Shown: positions 11,510 through 23,800 of the stretch, in pieces | Position numbering within the stretch: the first letter of the stretch is position 1 | How the letters are laid out: each line of letters opens with the position of its first letter | Origin: Neonectria sp. B-13 | Taxonomy: Eukaryota; Ascomycota; Sordariomycetes; Hypocreales; Nectriaceae | Direction of reading: 5' to 3' | DNA: 64,000 nucleotides | NCBI GenBank assembly: GCA_002682825.1 | Contig: NOKP01000009.1 | Coordinates: 62,001 to 126,000, forward strand | Notes under the pieces: generated by a model | The model's input: the letters and a program-made list of their open reading frames with translations, nothing else | Told to the model about the DNA's origin: nothing | Databases searched by the model: none | Program-made: the position numbers and the translations under genes

Positions 11510-13093
11510 TTAAGTGGTATAGCATGCAAGGAGATCATCAATGTACCCATCGAGCTCAATAACCCGGAACCGATCGCCCCAAAGCTCAACCCAGGCGCGG
11601 TTGGTCCAGGATCCAGAAAGGCTCGCCTTCCAGGACACGACTTCGACGTTCCAGCCCATTTTCAGGGCGCGCTCCGCATAGGTGAAGAAGCCGTCCGAGA
11701 ACTTGGCCGGCCGGGCATCCCCGGTGGCCAAGACAAGCGTACCGGGCTTATCAAAGTACTGCATGACAGACTCGCCGATGCGGATCTGGAGCGTCTCGTC
11801 GACCATGTCCTCGACGAAATGAGTGGGACCAGAAGTGCCGCGTATTTCAACGGGATTCTGGCTCCCATGCGTGTGCTGCCCGGGTTTGCGGTGTCGGAGG
11901 TCAACCCGATAACCAAGACGGCGAAGGTCTTGGATATAGGCCGGCTCAGGACGGTCCGGGCGCATAGAGCAGCCGGCGTTAAGCACCTTAGTATCGCGGC
12001 CGCGGGCGAGCAGTTCGTGGAGGAAGGACAAGTTCAGTGCTGGAAGTGGCGTAAAACGCACATTTTCAGGGAGGGAGTATCTAGTTCGAATAGCTTTTAG
12101 AAAGCTGATGGAGATGTTGGACATGTCAATGAAGACATGAACTCCGTTAGACTCGACTTCGGGCTTCTGGAAACCTAGCACCCGGTCCAAGACCTGCTCT
12201 TTGACGAGCTTTTTGGCTAGGGACTCGTGCTTGGCGTCCTTGGTGGGCACGGAATCAAATATGGGAGTGGTCGGGCCGTAGTTGTGGTGTTGATACGTAA
12301 GGACCTGCTGGAACTGCCCCTGTGACCTTGTTTTGGCAACTACCGCATGTCGGGCGGTGGTTGTGGTGCTTTTCTTCGACTTTGGGGAACGGGCCTTGGA
12401 CTTGGCGAATTTGGCCAGAGGGGACGAGTCTCGCTCAGCCGAGCTTGGGGGGGTTGAAGCGGGAGTTGAGAATGAGGAAAGGGGCTCCAGGTCAGAGTCG
12501 GAGCCCGAGCTGGTGCCGGAGGCAAAGCCAGACCCGGAGTTGGATTCATAGCCCGAAGAAGTATTCTTAGCAGAAGTCTTAGGAGAAGCCTTCTTGGGTG
12601 AAGTCTTTTTGGGGGCAGCCTTCTTAGTGGAAGCCTTTCTAGGGGAAACATCGATCGGGAGAGAGACCGGGGCCGGCTGAGTTGAGGAAGGTCGCTTCGG
12701 GATGCCAATGGGAGTGGTGTTGTCCGAAGCGCCCCGAGAGGGTTGTGGCGAGGGCCTGGATGAACCAGAGACGGAAAACTGATCAAATATCTTTGAGAAG
12801 TTTCCAAGCTTCACCAGCTTCTCTGCCCCGGTGGGGACTGACTCCCCGCAGCGAGTAGAGACACAAGGAGAGGGGTTGTCAGAACTATCTGAGTGCTTTG
12901 AAGATGGCCGGTCCTGTCCCAAGATGCTCGGCGAGTGGGAAGATAGCAACTGTAGCTTGGCGAAGTCGCCGAGTTTTCGGGACTTGGTTCGACTGGAACG
13001 CGGAGAATCTGGAGGCTTGCCGCTACCTGGCAGAGAATGGGGAGGGGGAGGCGTTTGATTTGATTTGATCGACATGGTGAATAGCTGAGTCAT
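11510..13093 (-). CDS. NYN (PIN-like) domain protein
   Basis: This single-exon gene encodes 527 residues, or 521 if the second ATG at 13075 is used. The N-terminal 300 residues are disordered and Ser/Pro-rich, with two similar short motifs (KLGDFAKLQ and KLGNFSKIF) and a histone-H1-like stretch of repeated SPKK/APKK units. The C-terminal half, from VFIDMSNISISF (Asp323) to AWVELWGDRFRVIELDGYID, resembles the NYN/PIN nuclease fold: an early acidic FID-x-SN strand and a later LVLATGDARP strand that supplies a further acidic residue. NYN proteins are usually metal-dependent endoribonucleases acting in RNA processing or decay. Activity here is inferred from the fold, and the specific target is unknown. 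Confidence 0.85.
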   Translation of the reverse strand: MTQLFTMSIKSNQTPPPPHSLPGSGKPPDSPRSSRTKSRKLGDFAKLQLLSSHSPSILGQDRPSSKHSDSSDNPSPCVSTRCGESVPTGAEKLVKLGNFSKIFDQFSVSGSSRPSPQPSRGASDNTTPIGIPKRPSSTQPAPVSLPIDVSPRKASTKKAAPKKTSPKKASPKTSAKNTSSGYESNSGSGFASGTSSGSDSDLEPLSSFSTPASTPPSSAERDSSPLAKFAKSKARSPKSKKSTTTTARHAVVAKTRSQGQFQQVLTYQHHNYGPTTPIFDSVPTKDAKHESLAKKLVKEQVLDRVLGFQKPEVESNGVHVFIDMSNISISFLKAIRTRYSLPENVRFTPLPALNLSFLHELLARGRDTKVLNAGCSMRPDRPEPAYIQDLRRLGYRVDLRHRKPGQHTHGSQNPVEIRGTSGPTHFVEDMVDETLQIRIGESVMQYFDKPGTLVLATGDARPAKFSDGFFTYAERALKMGWNVEVVSWKASLSGSWTNRAWVELWGDRFRVIELDGYIDDLLACYTT

Positions 13094-14599
13094 TTATAGA
13101 CATAAAGGCAAATAAATAGGCTTTCGTGACCAAGCGGTATCGTCGGATCGATAAGAGCCGTTGACGCAGGGCGTTGAGAAGCGCGAAATGAACAAAGTTA
13201 AATCAGGTTGGAACCCGATTAAATAGAAAGACGAGTTAAAGCAACAGACGAGTGGGATATGTGAAGCAGCAGTCACTGTCGAGTCGGCGCCAGAGATCTG
13301 CCTCAGTTCGGGAGATGGAAGATTGGGCTCCTTAGCGGGTAGTTTAACGGACGCGGAGACAAAGGCCTGGAGATTGCGCGAGATTGTCCGAGGACGGAGA
13401 GTGACGATGAACAAGAGAGATACACGAGACAGAAGAAGAAAAGGAGACGATGAAGAGCACCGAGTGCGCGCGGGAGAGATATAGTCGAGTGACGCAGAAG
13501 GATAGAGGCGGCAAAAGCGACGAGTCGTGAGTCAACCTGCCGAAACCTGACGCTGCGCACGATGGCGTTGAGCCTCGGGCGGGGTCAACCTCAGCGCCTC
13601 AGGTGGCAAAAGGGCTCCGTGGAAGGAGCGTCGCGTGGGCGGATCCAGCTGCCAGCCAATGAGGCGGCCTGTTTCAGCCACAGGCGCCACCGTTGTGCCC
13701 ACTAAACGTCCACAGAAGGCCCACTGAAACCCGCTAGAACTTGGGCGTTCGTGGTCGGCCTCCGGCGCTGCGGAGTGCTCCGTAGAGGACGTTCCGTCGG
13801 TACCATGGGTGGCTGATGGCCTAAGAGTCTTGAGCCAAGCCACTACATTCATTGTTCTGTAACTAGACGTCGGCCCAACCGAGTGACGTGAGGGCGCCCC
13901 TTACGGGCGTCAAGTGATTCGACCTGAAGCGTCAACGCGTCACCAAGCATTCCAACCCACTACTTCGGTCGTTGGGAATCCGAAATCGACCACGAGTCCA
14001 CGGCGAGTCATTTTGATGCCATGGGCTAATAAATGACGGCTACAGCCTTTCACTGGTATTGACGTAACCTACAAAGCTATCAAGTCTGTTGCACGCTCTG
14101 GACGTTGAGAGAAGGAGAGTAGATTGAGACGGGAATCATCATCTTTGGTTTCGACGTTATTACTGCTACCTACTTCCTACATGACCTCCCTCATTTGCAG
14201 TCATCTTTTGTGCCATCGCATGTTGGTAGGCTCCCCTGAATCTTGTCGGAGATGAGCCGGGAGTCAAAGCATATCGAAATCCATTGTCCATTCAACTCCC
14301 ACAAGGAGGAACGAGAGTGAAGAAATCATGGGCCATACCTGGGCTGTACGCGTGCTCTGAAACATAAACCAGCCAAGAAACCAAGCTTAGGGAAGAATCC
14401 AGAACGTTCAGGTCCAGCTTCAAGACCGAGCGGAAACTGTAGGTGATTGTCCGCCCAGCCTTGGGCCTGATTCTTGGACCCTTCTAGGCAAACAAAGCTA
14501 GAACAACAGTCCAGGCCCTAAAACTTGGGGTAAATTCTGTCAACTCCGCGGCCCTGATTCTGAGAGAACTATAGTCGAGAAGCATCATCTCTGTTGTCT
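13094..14599. other. Intergenic: NYN gene promoter and SDS23 3' flank
   Basis: This lies between two minus-strand genes. It contains a TGACGTGA CRE-like octamer near 13882 and otherwise unstructured sequence. The 106-codon open frames on the minus strand at 13094-13414 and 13532-13852 look non-coding. Confidence 0.5.
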
Positions 14600-16296
14600 T
14601 CACCGTCGGATATCGAGGCTCGCTCGTGACGAGTCGAGGCTGGGTCGCACCGAGCTGCTAGAGCTTCGTCTGCGTCGTGCTCGCTGCTCCCCGGGATCCG
14701 AAGGATTCAGACCAGTGGACCGGGCAAACATGTTTAGCACGTCTGTGAGGGAGATGACGCCACTCAGTCTGCCCGAGAGGCGTGCCCCCGCCATCGCCGA
14801 AGCGGGAACGGCTGAAGTGGGAACCGGGGATGGCGGCGCACCGACTGCAGTGGTGGGTGTAGGAGGCGGCTGGGGTGCCGGGTTCGAGAAGCCCTGAGGG
14901 CCCATCAAAGGTGTCGCGGGGGCCGATGGTGAAGGAGATGCCGATTCCACCACCCACATGCGATGCGATCGTGTTGCAACGAGCTTCGCGACGGTGTGAG
15001 CGAGAGTCGAGTAGGGGTTGACGTAGAAGACGGGGAACACGTCCTGGCCCTTCTCGACGCCCTTCTCATTGAGAATGACAGAGATGAAGTTCATGCACGA
15101 CGAGTTGAGGAGGTGGGCGTTGGAGCTGCTCGTCAGGTGTCGGACGTCTTTGGTGGAGATGTTGCCCACGACATTCAGCCCGTTGTCAACGACGGCCACG
15201 CTGGTGAGCCCTTCGTTGCTCATGAGGGTCAGGGCGTCGGAGAGAGGTGAGTCGGAGCTTGAATCATGTCAGTATGTTCCCCCACCAAATCCTTGCACTT
15301 CACAACTTACTTTACCGAGATGATATCTTTCGTACCAATACCCAAATCGCGGAGGATCACGGGATATAAGCGATCGATGGAGGGGAAGTTGACACCCTCG
15401 TTCCAGAAAAACTCGACGATTCTAAGCTGGCTGGCGATGCCAACGGCCTCGCCCCCTTGAGCCGTCACCAACAAACGATGGATTCCACTGCCTAGCACCT
15501 GGATGCCTTTGGCAAGGTCGTCGGTTTCCGGTAGACTGACCAATGATTCCTTGCGAAAGAGGGGCTGGATATGGCGGAGGGAAATCTCAGCGCCCTGCTG
15601 GGCCTTGGATAGGATAGAGTTGAACAATTCGACTTGGTCTTCATCGGGCTTGGCGAGACCAACGACAACGAGGAGGTAGGCATTGAGATCGGTGAAGTCG
15701 AAGGTGGAAACGGCGACGTTAGTGTCGGGACTCTCACGGACGAGAACGACATTGGTTGGGCTTTTGAGGAGCAACTATTTAGATCGCGGGCGTTAGAAGC
15801 GCACTCTCGAGACAAGAAGCTCATACGTGAGGAGTATTGCATTGCGCCCACTCCAAGGAGCGGATGCTGGGACCAAACTTACCATGGTAGCTTCCTCAAC
15901 ACTACTATCTAGCTCAATCCATTTGATGTCCTCGGGAGAGACGAGTTCACCAATGGAAACGTCACGCCAATCGCGACCAGCGAATCGGGGGTTGGCATGC
16001 TTGTTGGCAGGTGGGTGGTTCAGCAGTTCCTGCAGGGCGGACTGGGTGAAGGAGGGGTGCCGTTGGGAGCGAGGCGAGGAGGGCGCATTGCGAAGGCCCT
16101 CAACGAAGCTCTGGCGATGGGCCGACTTGGCACCGGAGCCAGAGCCGGCAGAGATGGACACAGACGGGGACCGTTGAACGAGAACAGGCGGCTTATGAGA
16201 GGCGGAGGAGTTGGAGACGGCGCTGGCGAGGCTGGTTGAGCTGGTCGCGCGGGTGTCCTTGAGGTCGCGGGAGACGGAGCCTTGGGAGGGGTCCAT
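14600..16296 (-). CDS. SDS23: CBS-domain protein Sds23/Moc1 homologue
   Basis: Sds23 proteins are cytosolic and nuclear regulators that in yeasts inhibit PP2A-type phosphatases and affect cell-cycle progression and glucose-stress responses. Exons on the minus strand are 16296-15883, 15774-15311 and 15257-14600, giving 511 residues. The N-terminus is Ser-rich and disordered. Four CBS motifs follow: [22 protein letters not shown], the [20 protein letters not shown] region, and flanking repeats ending near RMWVVESA. A Pro/Ala-rich insert and an Arg/Ser-rich tail close the protein. I chose the ATG at 16296 because the longer open frame extends to 16368 only through a GTG codon. The splice junctions join aa|c to give VNSDSPLSD. 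An additional upstream 5' exon cannot be excluded. Confidence 0.9.
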
Positions 16297-18002
16297 GGCT
16301 GACGGGGTGGTGTCGACCCCGCGGTGGACGATACGCGATGCGAGATTGAGGGATGGGTTGGTCGTCACTGGTTTGGGAGCCGTTGGAGGGTCGGGTGGTT
16401 CAAGAGAAGGCGGCGATGAATGAGAAGAAGGGAGTTTGCGCGAAGGGTTGTGAGAGAGAAATTGAAGACGGGAGAGTTGAGGATGGAATGGGGCGGAACG
16501 GAATGGTAGGCGGTGGAGAGGGCCGACAGCTAAAAGTAAGGGCGTCTTAGGCGATGATCGGAAGATTGGAAGAGTCAGAAGTCACAAGGCAATTCGCCAA
16601 GAAGGAAGAGGAGGAGCAGCGCGAGCGATGCGACAGAGGAGGAGTAGGTGCAGGAGACCGATGATGGCTGATGACTGGGCCTGGGAGAGTGGAATGGCTT
16701 GAACAGGCGATGGAGAGTGAGGAGGGGCGTGGGCGTGGGCACGAGGTGCAATGCGTGAGGTCGGGCAGAGGAGTAGGAGGCGATGATGACATGGGACGGA
16801 CAGCTCTAGGGGCTACCTGAACATTAACGTGTGTATCATGAACATCCACGTACGCTAACCACAACCAACAATATGTGTCACTCCATCAATAGTAAGAATA
16901 TATATGATCCTCAACCTAAACACTCAATACCCTAACCAGTAACTTTTATATTTTTCTAAGATTATTTCTATGTTGAAATAAGGATTGCACCTAGAGCCGC
17001 TGTTATTGAGAAATGTCATGTATGGGCAGGCGGTATACGTGCACTTACTTAATTAGGCCAATAACTGGCAGGGGGCTGATAGAGAAATGGGGCATTTCCT
17101 GAATTTGCTCATGTTAATTGGCCAAGCTCAGCGTGGATGTTCAGGATACACACGTCGATGTTCAGATTGTCTAGCTCTACATAGGTGCTGGGCGCATCGC
17201 CCCCTGGCTTTAGGTCTAGGAGCCGTAGCTTTTAGTGGAGCGACCCCGCGATTGGGGGATTCCATGTTTGGGGACGGGGAAGAATGCAGCGGGAGTGGTT
17301 TTTCTTTTTCATCGACGGCGAAGAATGTCACTATCGGATGCTACGGCGGCGGCAAACCGACAGAAATGGCGTCCAAAGTGCAGCACTCATCGGGTGCGGC
17401 TCTAAATGCCCGGAGTTCGACTTTGTTTCGATTTCTGCTGAGTTTGAGAACTTCGAATTCATCATGATGCCCGGTCGCATTGACGCGGAGCTGTCGGAAC
17501 CGGGTTCCCTCGGCGGTCGCGGGCGCTAAAGACGTGTCATTCATGGGTCCTTCAGAAGCCCCAAGCCACTAATTCGTGGGTGGCGGAAGTAGGGCTCCAG
17601 AGGCTTCGGTCCCTGCCACGGGCCCCATCGTTGGCGGTGCCCGGCACCTCGGGCTACACAGCACACCCGACCATAAAGGCCGACCAGCCAGTCGACCAGG
17701 GACGTCCCTGGCTCGCAGAGGCGCTGTGGCGTGCAGTAGGTCGCATCAGCCGAAATGCAGATTCCAAACGTATCCGAAAACACCGTCACTACGAAGCCGA
17801 GCGTACAGACACGCTCACTCAAACCATGTCATCTTCTTGCGGTAGTAATCTTGCTGTCATGGAGACAACTCTGTTCAGTTTACAACCCTCGTTCCAGAAC
17901 TCTATTATACAACTAGACTATTAGAGGCTTGCACGTCACATATGTCCGCCTCTCCAGTCTATAGGGTATTATTTGGCTAGACACAAGAGTGTCGGAGGCT
18001 GC
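16297..18002. other. Intergenic: SDS23 promoter and KGD2 3' flank
   Basis: This 1.7-kb gap contains an AT-rich island at about 16860-17000 with a CCCTAA telobox-like hexamer, and a perfect 16-bp palindrome at 17696-17711. The 126-codon open frame at 17087-17467 has no recognisable features. No gene is supported. Confidence 0.5.
17696..17711. repeat. Perfect 16-bp palindrome
   Basis: The sequence CCAGGGACGTCCCTGG reads the same on both strands. It lies in the intergenic region downstream of KGD2. A function such as binding of a dimeric regulator is possible but not shown. Confidence 0.6.
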
Positions 18003-19456
18003 TTACAGCAGCATGCGCCTGGGATCCTCAATGTACTCCTTCACCTTCACCAGGAACTGCACAGCTTCCCGGCCGTCTAGCAGACGGTGATCGTAAGTCA
18101 GGGCGAGGTACATCATCGGGCGAATCTCGATCTTGCCGTTGATGGCCACAGGGCGCTCCTTGATGGCATGGAGACCTAGCACAGCACTTTGGGGCAGGTT
18201 GATGATGGGAGTTCCCATGAGGGAGCCGAAAACGCCGCCGTTGCTGATGGTAAAGGTACCACCGGCCATATCCTCAATCGTCAGCTTTCCGTCGCGAGCC
18301 TGTAAAGGAGCCAAGTCAGTCTTCTATCCGTTTGGTTCTAACAAAGAATACCACAAACCTTCTTGCCCAGTTCAGCGATAGACTTCTCGATGTTGACCAG
18401 GTCCATTCCCTCGACGTTGCGAACCACGGGAGTGACCAGACCCTTCTCAGTGGCGACGGCAACGCTGATATCGACGTAGTCTCGGTAAACAATGGTGTCA
18501 CCACCGTTGGGGCCCTCGATGGAGGCGTTGACTCCGGGGAGATCTCGCATGGCCAGGACACAGGCTCGGGAGAAGGCGCTCATGAAACCAAGCTTGACGC
18601 CAGTCTTCTTGAGGACGTCTTCCTTGTAAAGCTTGCGGAAGTCCATAATGTTGGACATGTCGACCTCGTTGAAGGTGGTGAGGGAAGCAGCGGTGTTCTG
18701 GGACTGCTTGAGGCGCTCGGCAATTCGGAGGCGCATGCGGTTCATCTTGACCTAGACGGGGGTTTAGTAACAAACAACGGACGGGGCGTAAGCAGGGTGA
18801 TGGCATACTCGGCGCTCGTCACGGCTGCCCAGAGACGGGCCGCTGGTGGTTGGGGCAGATGAGGTCTCCTTCTTCTGAGGCTGTCGAGGGGCCTCGGGTT
18901 TGCTGGATGCAGGGGTGGCCTCCTTCTTGGGCTCGGGCTTGGTTTCTTGCTTGGGCTCGGGCTTAGACTCGGTCTTGGAGTCGTCCTTGGACTCTTCCTT
19001 GGGGGCCTCAGGGGCAGGGGCATCCTTCTTGTCACCAGCGGGAGCTCCGCCGAGCTCGAGGCGGACGAGGTCCTGGCCGACGACGACGGTGTCCTCTTCG
19101 TTGACGAGGAACTCCTTGATGGTACCGGCCTCGGAGGCATTGACGGCAACATCGATCTAAGCGGGAGTCAGAACGCTCCATCACAGGTGGTCGCCTGGCG
19201 GGGGAAAGTCTACCTTGTCCGTCTCGATGGTGGCGATCTCCTCATCGACCTCGACGTATTCGCCGATAGCTTTGGAGAACTGCTTCAGGGTACCCTCGGA
19301 AATGGACTCGGCCATCTGGGGCACCTTGATGACGGCGTCGGCATATGTGCGGACCGTCTGCATCATGGCGGGAAGCATGATGAGAGGATGGTTCCGGGGA
19401 CGCAGGGTGCGCGCCGGCACCATGCGGGCGGCGGTAGCTAATCTTCGAGACAACAT
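18003..19456 (-). CDS. KGD2: Dihydrolipoyllysine succinyltransferase, E2 of 2-oxoglutarate dehydrogenase
   Basis: This mitochondrial TCA-cycle enzyme transfers the succinyl group from lipoamide to CoA. Exons on the minus strand are 19456-19214, 19156-18809, 18751-18359 and 18299-18003, giving 426 residues. An Arg-rich presequence (about residues 1-38) precedes the lipoyl domain, whose lipoylated Lys81 in IETDK sits exactly at the exon 1/2 junction. A Pro/Lys/Glu-rich linker follows. There is no obvious peripheral E1/E3-binding domain, as usual for this E2. The catalytic domain ends with [12 protein letters not shown], containing His399 and Asp403. The succinyltransferase identity is favoured over pyruvate dehydrogenase E2 by the single lipoyl domain, the MAESISEGT motif and the [11 protein letters not shown] motif. 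Confidence 0.96.
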
Positions 19457-20825
19457 CGTGATGGAAAGATCCGAGGGAATCGAGGAGCTCGAGAGGATGT
19501 GAAGGAGTCGAGGAATGTCGCGGAGGGTCGCGGGTCAAGGGGGTGGAGGAATTGGGGGAAGAGGGAGAAGAAAGGAAAGGAAGACAGATGAGGCAAAAGA
19601 GAGGACCAGGTTCGCGATGCCGGTTGTTCACTCAGGGAACGGTTAACGGGCGGGAAGCTTCGGGCGGGAAAAAAATGCCAGGTCGCACCTGCCGACTTGC
19701 ACCAGACCAGCTTGGCCGGGGATGTAAGTCCGGCAGAAGTACCACGAGGGTCCGGCAAGGTGGAGCACAGGCGGAAGGCGACGGCGAAGGTACCTAAATT
19801 CCGTCGGTCCGCTAAGTGCGCTGACAATTGGCTCCCTCGGTCTGGACGGTGCCTTGTTGGCCGAGCCCAAGTCCAAGCTCCTGGATAAAACAAATTCCGA
19901 CCACGATGCCGACTCAAGTCAGGTTACTGGTTACTGGCAGGCTGGAAGACGAATGACTGGCAAACTGTGCACAGCGCCGTCAGTGCCCGTCACGAGTTGT
20001 GGTAATCCCTGTCTGGTGGGCCGAGCCAGTTCCTCCCAGTCCCATCCCATCAATGCCATCACTGGTACGTACCTCGCAGGCCAACCATCCTTGTCCGACC
20101 TTTTTTTCTTTTGGGTTGGGCCTGGAAGAATGCCGCAAGGACGCCAAGCCAACAGCCGGTACATTTCGCTGCCCCTCCATGCTGGCGGGAGCTGGCAGAC
20201 CGACCGTGTTTACACACTTACGCATTCAGCATCCAGCTCCCTTTGAATAAGTAACCTTCCAATAGAGAACCGGTGGCTTCAGGTATTCTCCCTTGCCTGT
20301 CGAGGCCCCGAGATAGTATTGTTACCCAGGTCTGAATGGACCCAAAAGCAAATATCTTTCTTTGTCTTTCCTCTGTAGTCTTGACCCGGTGCCACCCATC
20401 CCTTCAACTTGCCCACAAAGGTGTACAAAGAAAATGGCCCAAACAGAGTGCACCCTGTGTTGCCAACGCGTGCCTCTGTTTTTTTTTTTCTTCCCCTGGG
20501 CTGCCTTTGTTGCTGCCGTGGTACCTCCAACGCTAAATTTCAGTCAGCGGATACTTCACCTCTACCTTGACCCAGGCTTCCCCTCCCCCACTCTCCTTTC
20601 CCTCCATCCCATCGCCCTCTCCTCCCACTCCCACTAACTGGAATCTCGGAATCTTCGTCCGCCAAACGAAGCCCAAGCCAACAGCTTGCTTCAGCTTCAC
20701 GCTTCCAATCTCTCCCTCTCCCTCTTTTCCCTCCCCGGTCGACCTCTCCGGATCCTGACCTGACTTATATCTCTTCCCGCCCGTCGTCTGCTGGTGGACT
20801 GCACCATCCGCACCCGCTCGCAACC
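19457..20825. other. Divergent promoter region KGD2/PSE1
   Basis: These two genes are transcribed away from each other across 1.37 kb. The PSE1 side ends in a pyrimidine-rich leader (20470-20760) with a T9 run near 20478. Open frames on both strands are short and overlapping. No further gene is visible. Confidence 0.5.
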
Positions 20826-23800
20826 ATGTCGATGCTCCCGCCTGACGTCCACGCAGAGCTGAACCAGCTGCTGCAGGCCCTGCAGTCGCCCGACAACACC
20901 ATTCGATCCCAGGCCGAGGAACACTTGCAGAACAACTGGACTTCTAGCCGTCCCGAGGTCCTGTTGATGGGCCTTGCTGAGCAGATCCAGGGCTCTGGTG
21001 ACAATGCGGTTTGTCCCCCACCTTCTCCCTCGTCTCCGACTTTCTCTTTTCTTTCACGATCCGCCCCACGCTCCTGTAATGCGACTGAGCTGACGCCGTC
21101 CTTCTCTACAGACACGCTCGTTCGGCGCTGTCATCTTCCGCCGCATCGCCTCCAAGACGAGGAAAATCGAGTCTGGCGAGAACCTCGACCTATTCTTCTC
21201 CCTCGCCAAGGACCATGCCGCCGCAATCCGCCAGAAACTTCTCGAGACCCTCGCTGCCGAGCCTGAGCGACTGATCCGCAACAAGATCAGCGACGCCGTC
21301 GCCGAAGTCGCCCGCCAATACACAGAAAACGGTTCGTCCTCGACTCGACTCGCATGCCCTCTCCGTTCCTCTGTTGTTGTTCCCCGCAAGCTCCCCCACT
21401 AACCCACCGGTCACAGGCGATCCCTGGCCCGAACTGCTCGGCGCTCTCTTCCAACTCAGCCAGGCCCCGGAGGCCGAGAAGCGAGAAAATGCTTTCCGAG
21501 TCTTCGCCACGACCCCGGCCATTATCGAGAAGCAACATGAAGAGGCTGTCCTGCAGGCTTTCCAGAAGGGCTTCAAGGACGACGCCATCATGGTATGACC
21601 TCACTTGCGCCAGCTCGCTATATCACGACCCCGCCACTAACCACGACAACAGGTGCGCCTCGCTGCTATGGAGGCATTTGCCTCTTTCTTTAGGACGATC
21701 AGCAAGAAGGGCCAGGCCAAGTACTACGCCCTCATCCCCGACGTCCTCAACATCCTCCCACCCATCAAGGACTCGCAAGACTCGGATGACCTGAGTAAGG
21801 CCCTCGTGGCTCTCATCGACCTCGCCGAGTCGGCTCCCAAGATGTTCAAGCCTCTCTTCCAAAACCTCGTTCAGTTCAGCATCTCCGTTATTCAGGATAA
21901 GGAGCTGGACAACATCTGCCGTCAAAATGCGCTCGAGCTTATGGCCACCTTCGCCGATTACGCCCCCTCCCTCTGCCGCAAGGACCCCTCGTATACAAAC
22001 GACATGATCACTCAGTGTCTCAGCCTGATGACCGACCTCGGCGAAGATGACGACGACGCCTCCGAATGGATGGCTTCGGATGATGTGAGTTTCCCCATTC
22101 ACGGACTCTGGCAAATTGCCTTGACCACGTTCGTTGCGCTGACGGTTCTTGCAGCTTGATCAAGATGAGAGCGACCAGAACCATGTTGCTGGTGAGCAGA
22201 CCATGGACCGACTTGCCAACAAGCTTGGCGGCCAGACCATCCTGGCTCCCACCTTCAACTGGCTGCCCCGCATGATGACCTCAATGGCTTGGAGGGACAG
22301 GCATGCCGCGCTCATGGCCATTTCCGCCATCTCTGAGGGTTGCCGGGAGCTCATGATTGGCGAGCTGAGCCAGGTACTGGACCTGGTCGTTCCCGCACTT
22401 CGCGACCCCCACGCCCGTGTGCGATGGGCCGGCTGCAACGCCCTTGGCCAGATGAGCACCGACTTTGCTCCCAAGATGCAGACCGACTACTATGATCGAG
22501 TTCTCAAGGCCATCATCCCTGTTCTCGACTCGCCTGAGGGCCGTGTCAAGTCCCACGCCGCCGCCGCCCTCGTCAACTTCTGCGAGGAGGCCGAGAAGAA
22601 CACCCTGGAACCCTACCTGGACGATTTGCTGTCGCATCTGTTCCAGCTCCTCCAGAACGAGAAGCGCTATGTTCAGGAGCAGGCCCTGTCAACCATTGCC
22701 ACCATCGCCGATGCTGCCGAGGCTGCCTTCGCCAAGTACTACGATACGCTCATGCCCCTCCTCGTCAACGTGCTCCAGAACCAGAGCGAGAAGGAGTACC
22801 GCCTCTTGCGAGCCAAGGCCATGGAGTGTGCCACCCTGATCGCGTTGGCTGTGGGCAAAGAACGACTTGGACAAGACGCCATTACTCTTGTCAACCTCTT
22901 GGCCAACATCCAGGCCGGCATCACCGACGCCGACGACCCCCAGGCGCAGTATCTCATGCACTGCTGGGGCCGCATGTGCCGTGTTCTTGGCTCGGACTTC
23001 CTTCCCTTCCTCCACAACGTCATGCCGCCGCTGCTGGAGCTTGCCATGGCCAAGGCCGACATCCAGTTGCTCGACGATGACGATCAGGTCGAGCAGATGC
23101 AGAACGAGGAGGGATGGGAGCTTGTCCCCCTCAAGGGTAAGATGATCGGTATCCGAACGAGCACCATGGACGATAAGCACATGGCAATCGAGCTCCTCGT
23201 TGTATATGCGCAGGTTCTCGAGGCCTCCTTTGCGCCATACGTTGCGGAGATTATGGAGAAAATTGCGCTACCCGGTTTGGCCTTCTTCTTCCACGACCCC
23301 GTCCGCTACATTTCGGCCAAACTGGTTCCTCAGCTGCTCAGCTCATACAAGAAGGCCTACGGCCCTCAGTCCAACGAGCTTGCGGGGCTCTGGACTGCCA
23401 CCGTAGATAAACTCCTAGAGGTTCTCACAGCTGAGCCTGCCATCGACACCCTGGCCGAGATGTATCAGTGCTTCTACGAGTCTGTGGAAGTAGTAGGCAA
23501 GGCTTGCCTCAGCGCCGACCACCTCAGCCGCTTCATCGACTCGGTTCACTCTGCCATCGAGGACTACAAGGACCGTGTTGCCCAGCGTGCTGAGGACAAG
23601 GAGGGAGCAACGGCCGACGACGTTGAGGACGAGGCCGAGGAGACGCTAATTGCCATTGAGGACGACCAGACACTCCTCTCGGACATGAACAAGGCATTCC
23701 ATGCCATCTTCAAGAACCACGGAGCTGCCTTCCTCCCTGCCTGGGAGCGGTTGATCTCAACCTACGAGGGATTCCTTGCCTCGCCCGACCCTACGCAGCG

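Noticed and set aside
16297..16368. Extended N-terminus of Sds23 from a GTG codon
   Set aside because: Fungal nuclear genes normally start at ATG, and the first in-frame ATG is at 16296.
16860..17000. AT-rich island as a possible RIP-mutated transposon remnant
   Set aside because: It is only about 140 bases, has no terminal repeats and no residual transposase frame, so no claim can be supported.
17087..17467. 126-codon open frame downstream of SDS23 promoter
   Set aside because: The translated sequence is compositionally random with no recognised motif.
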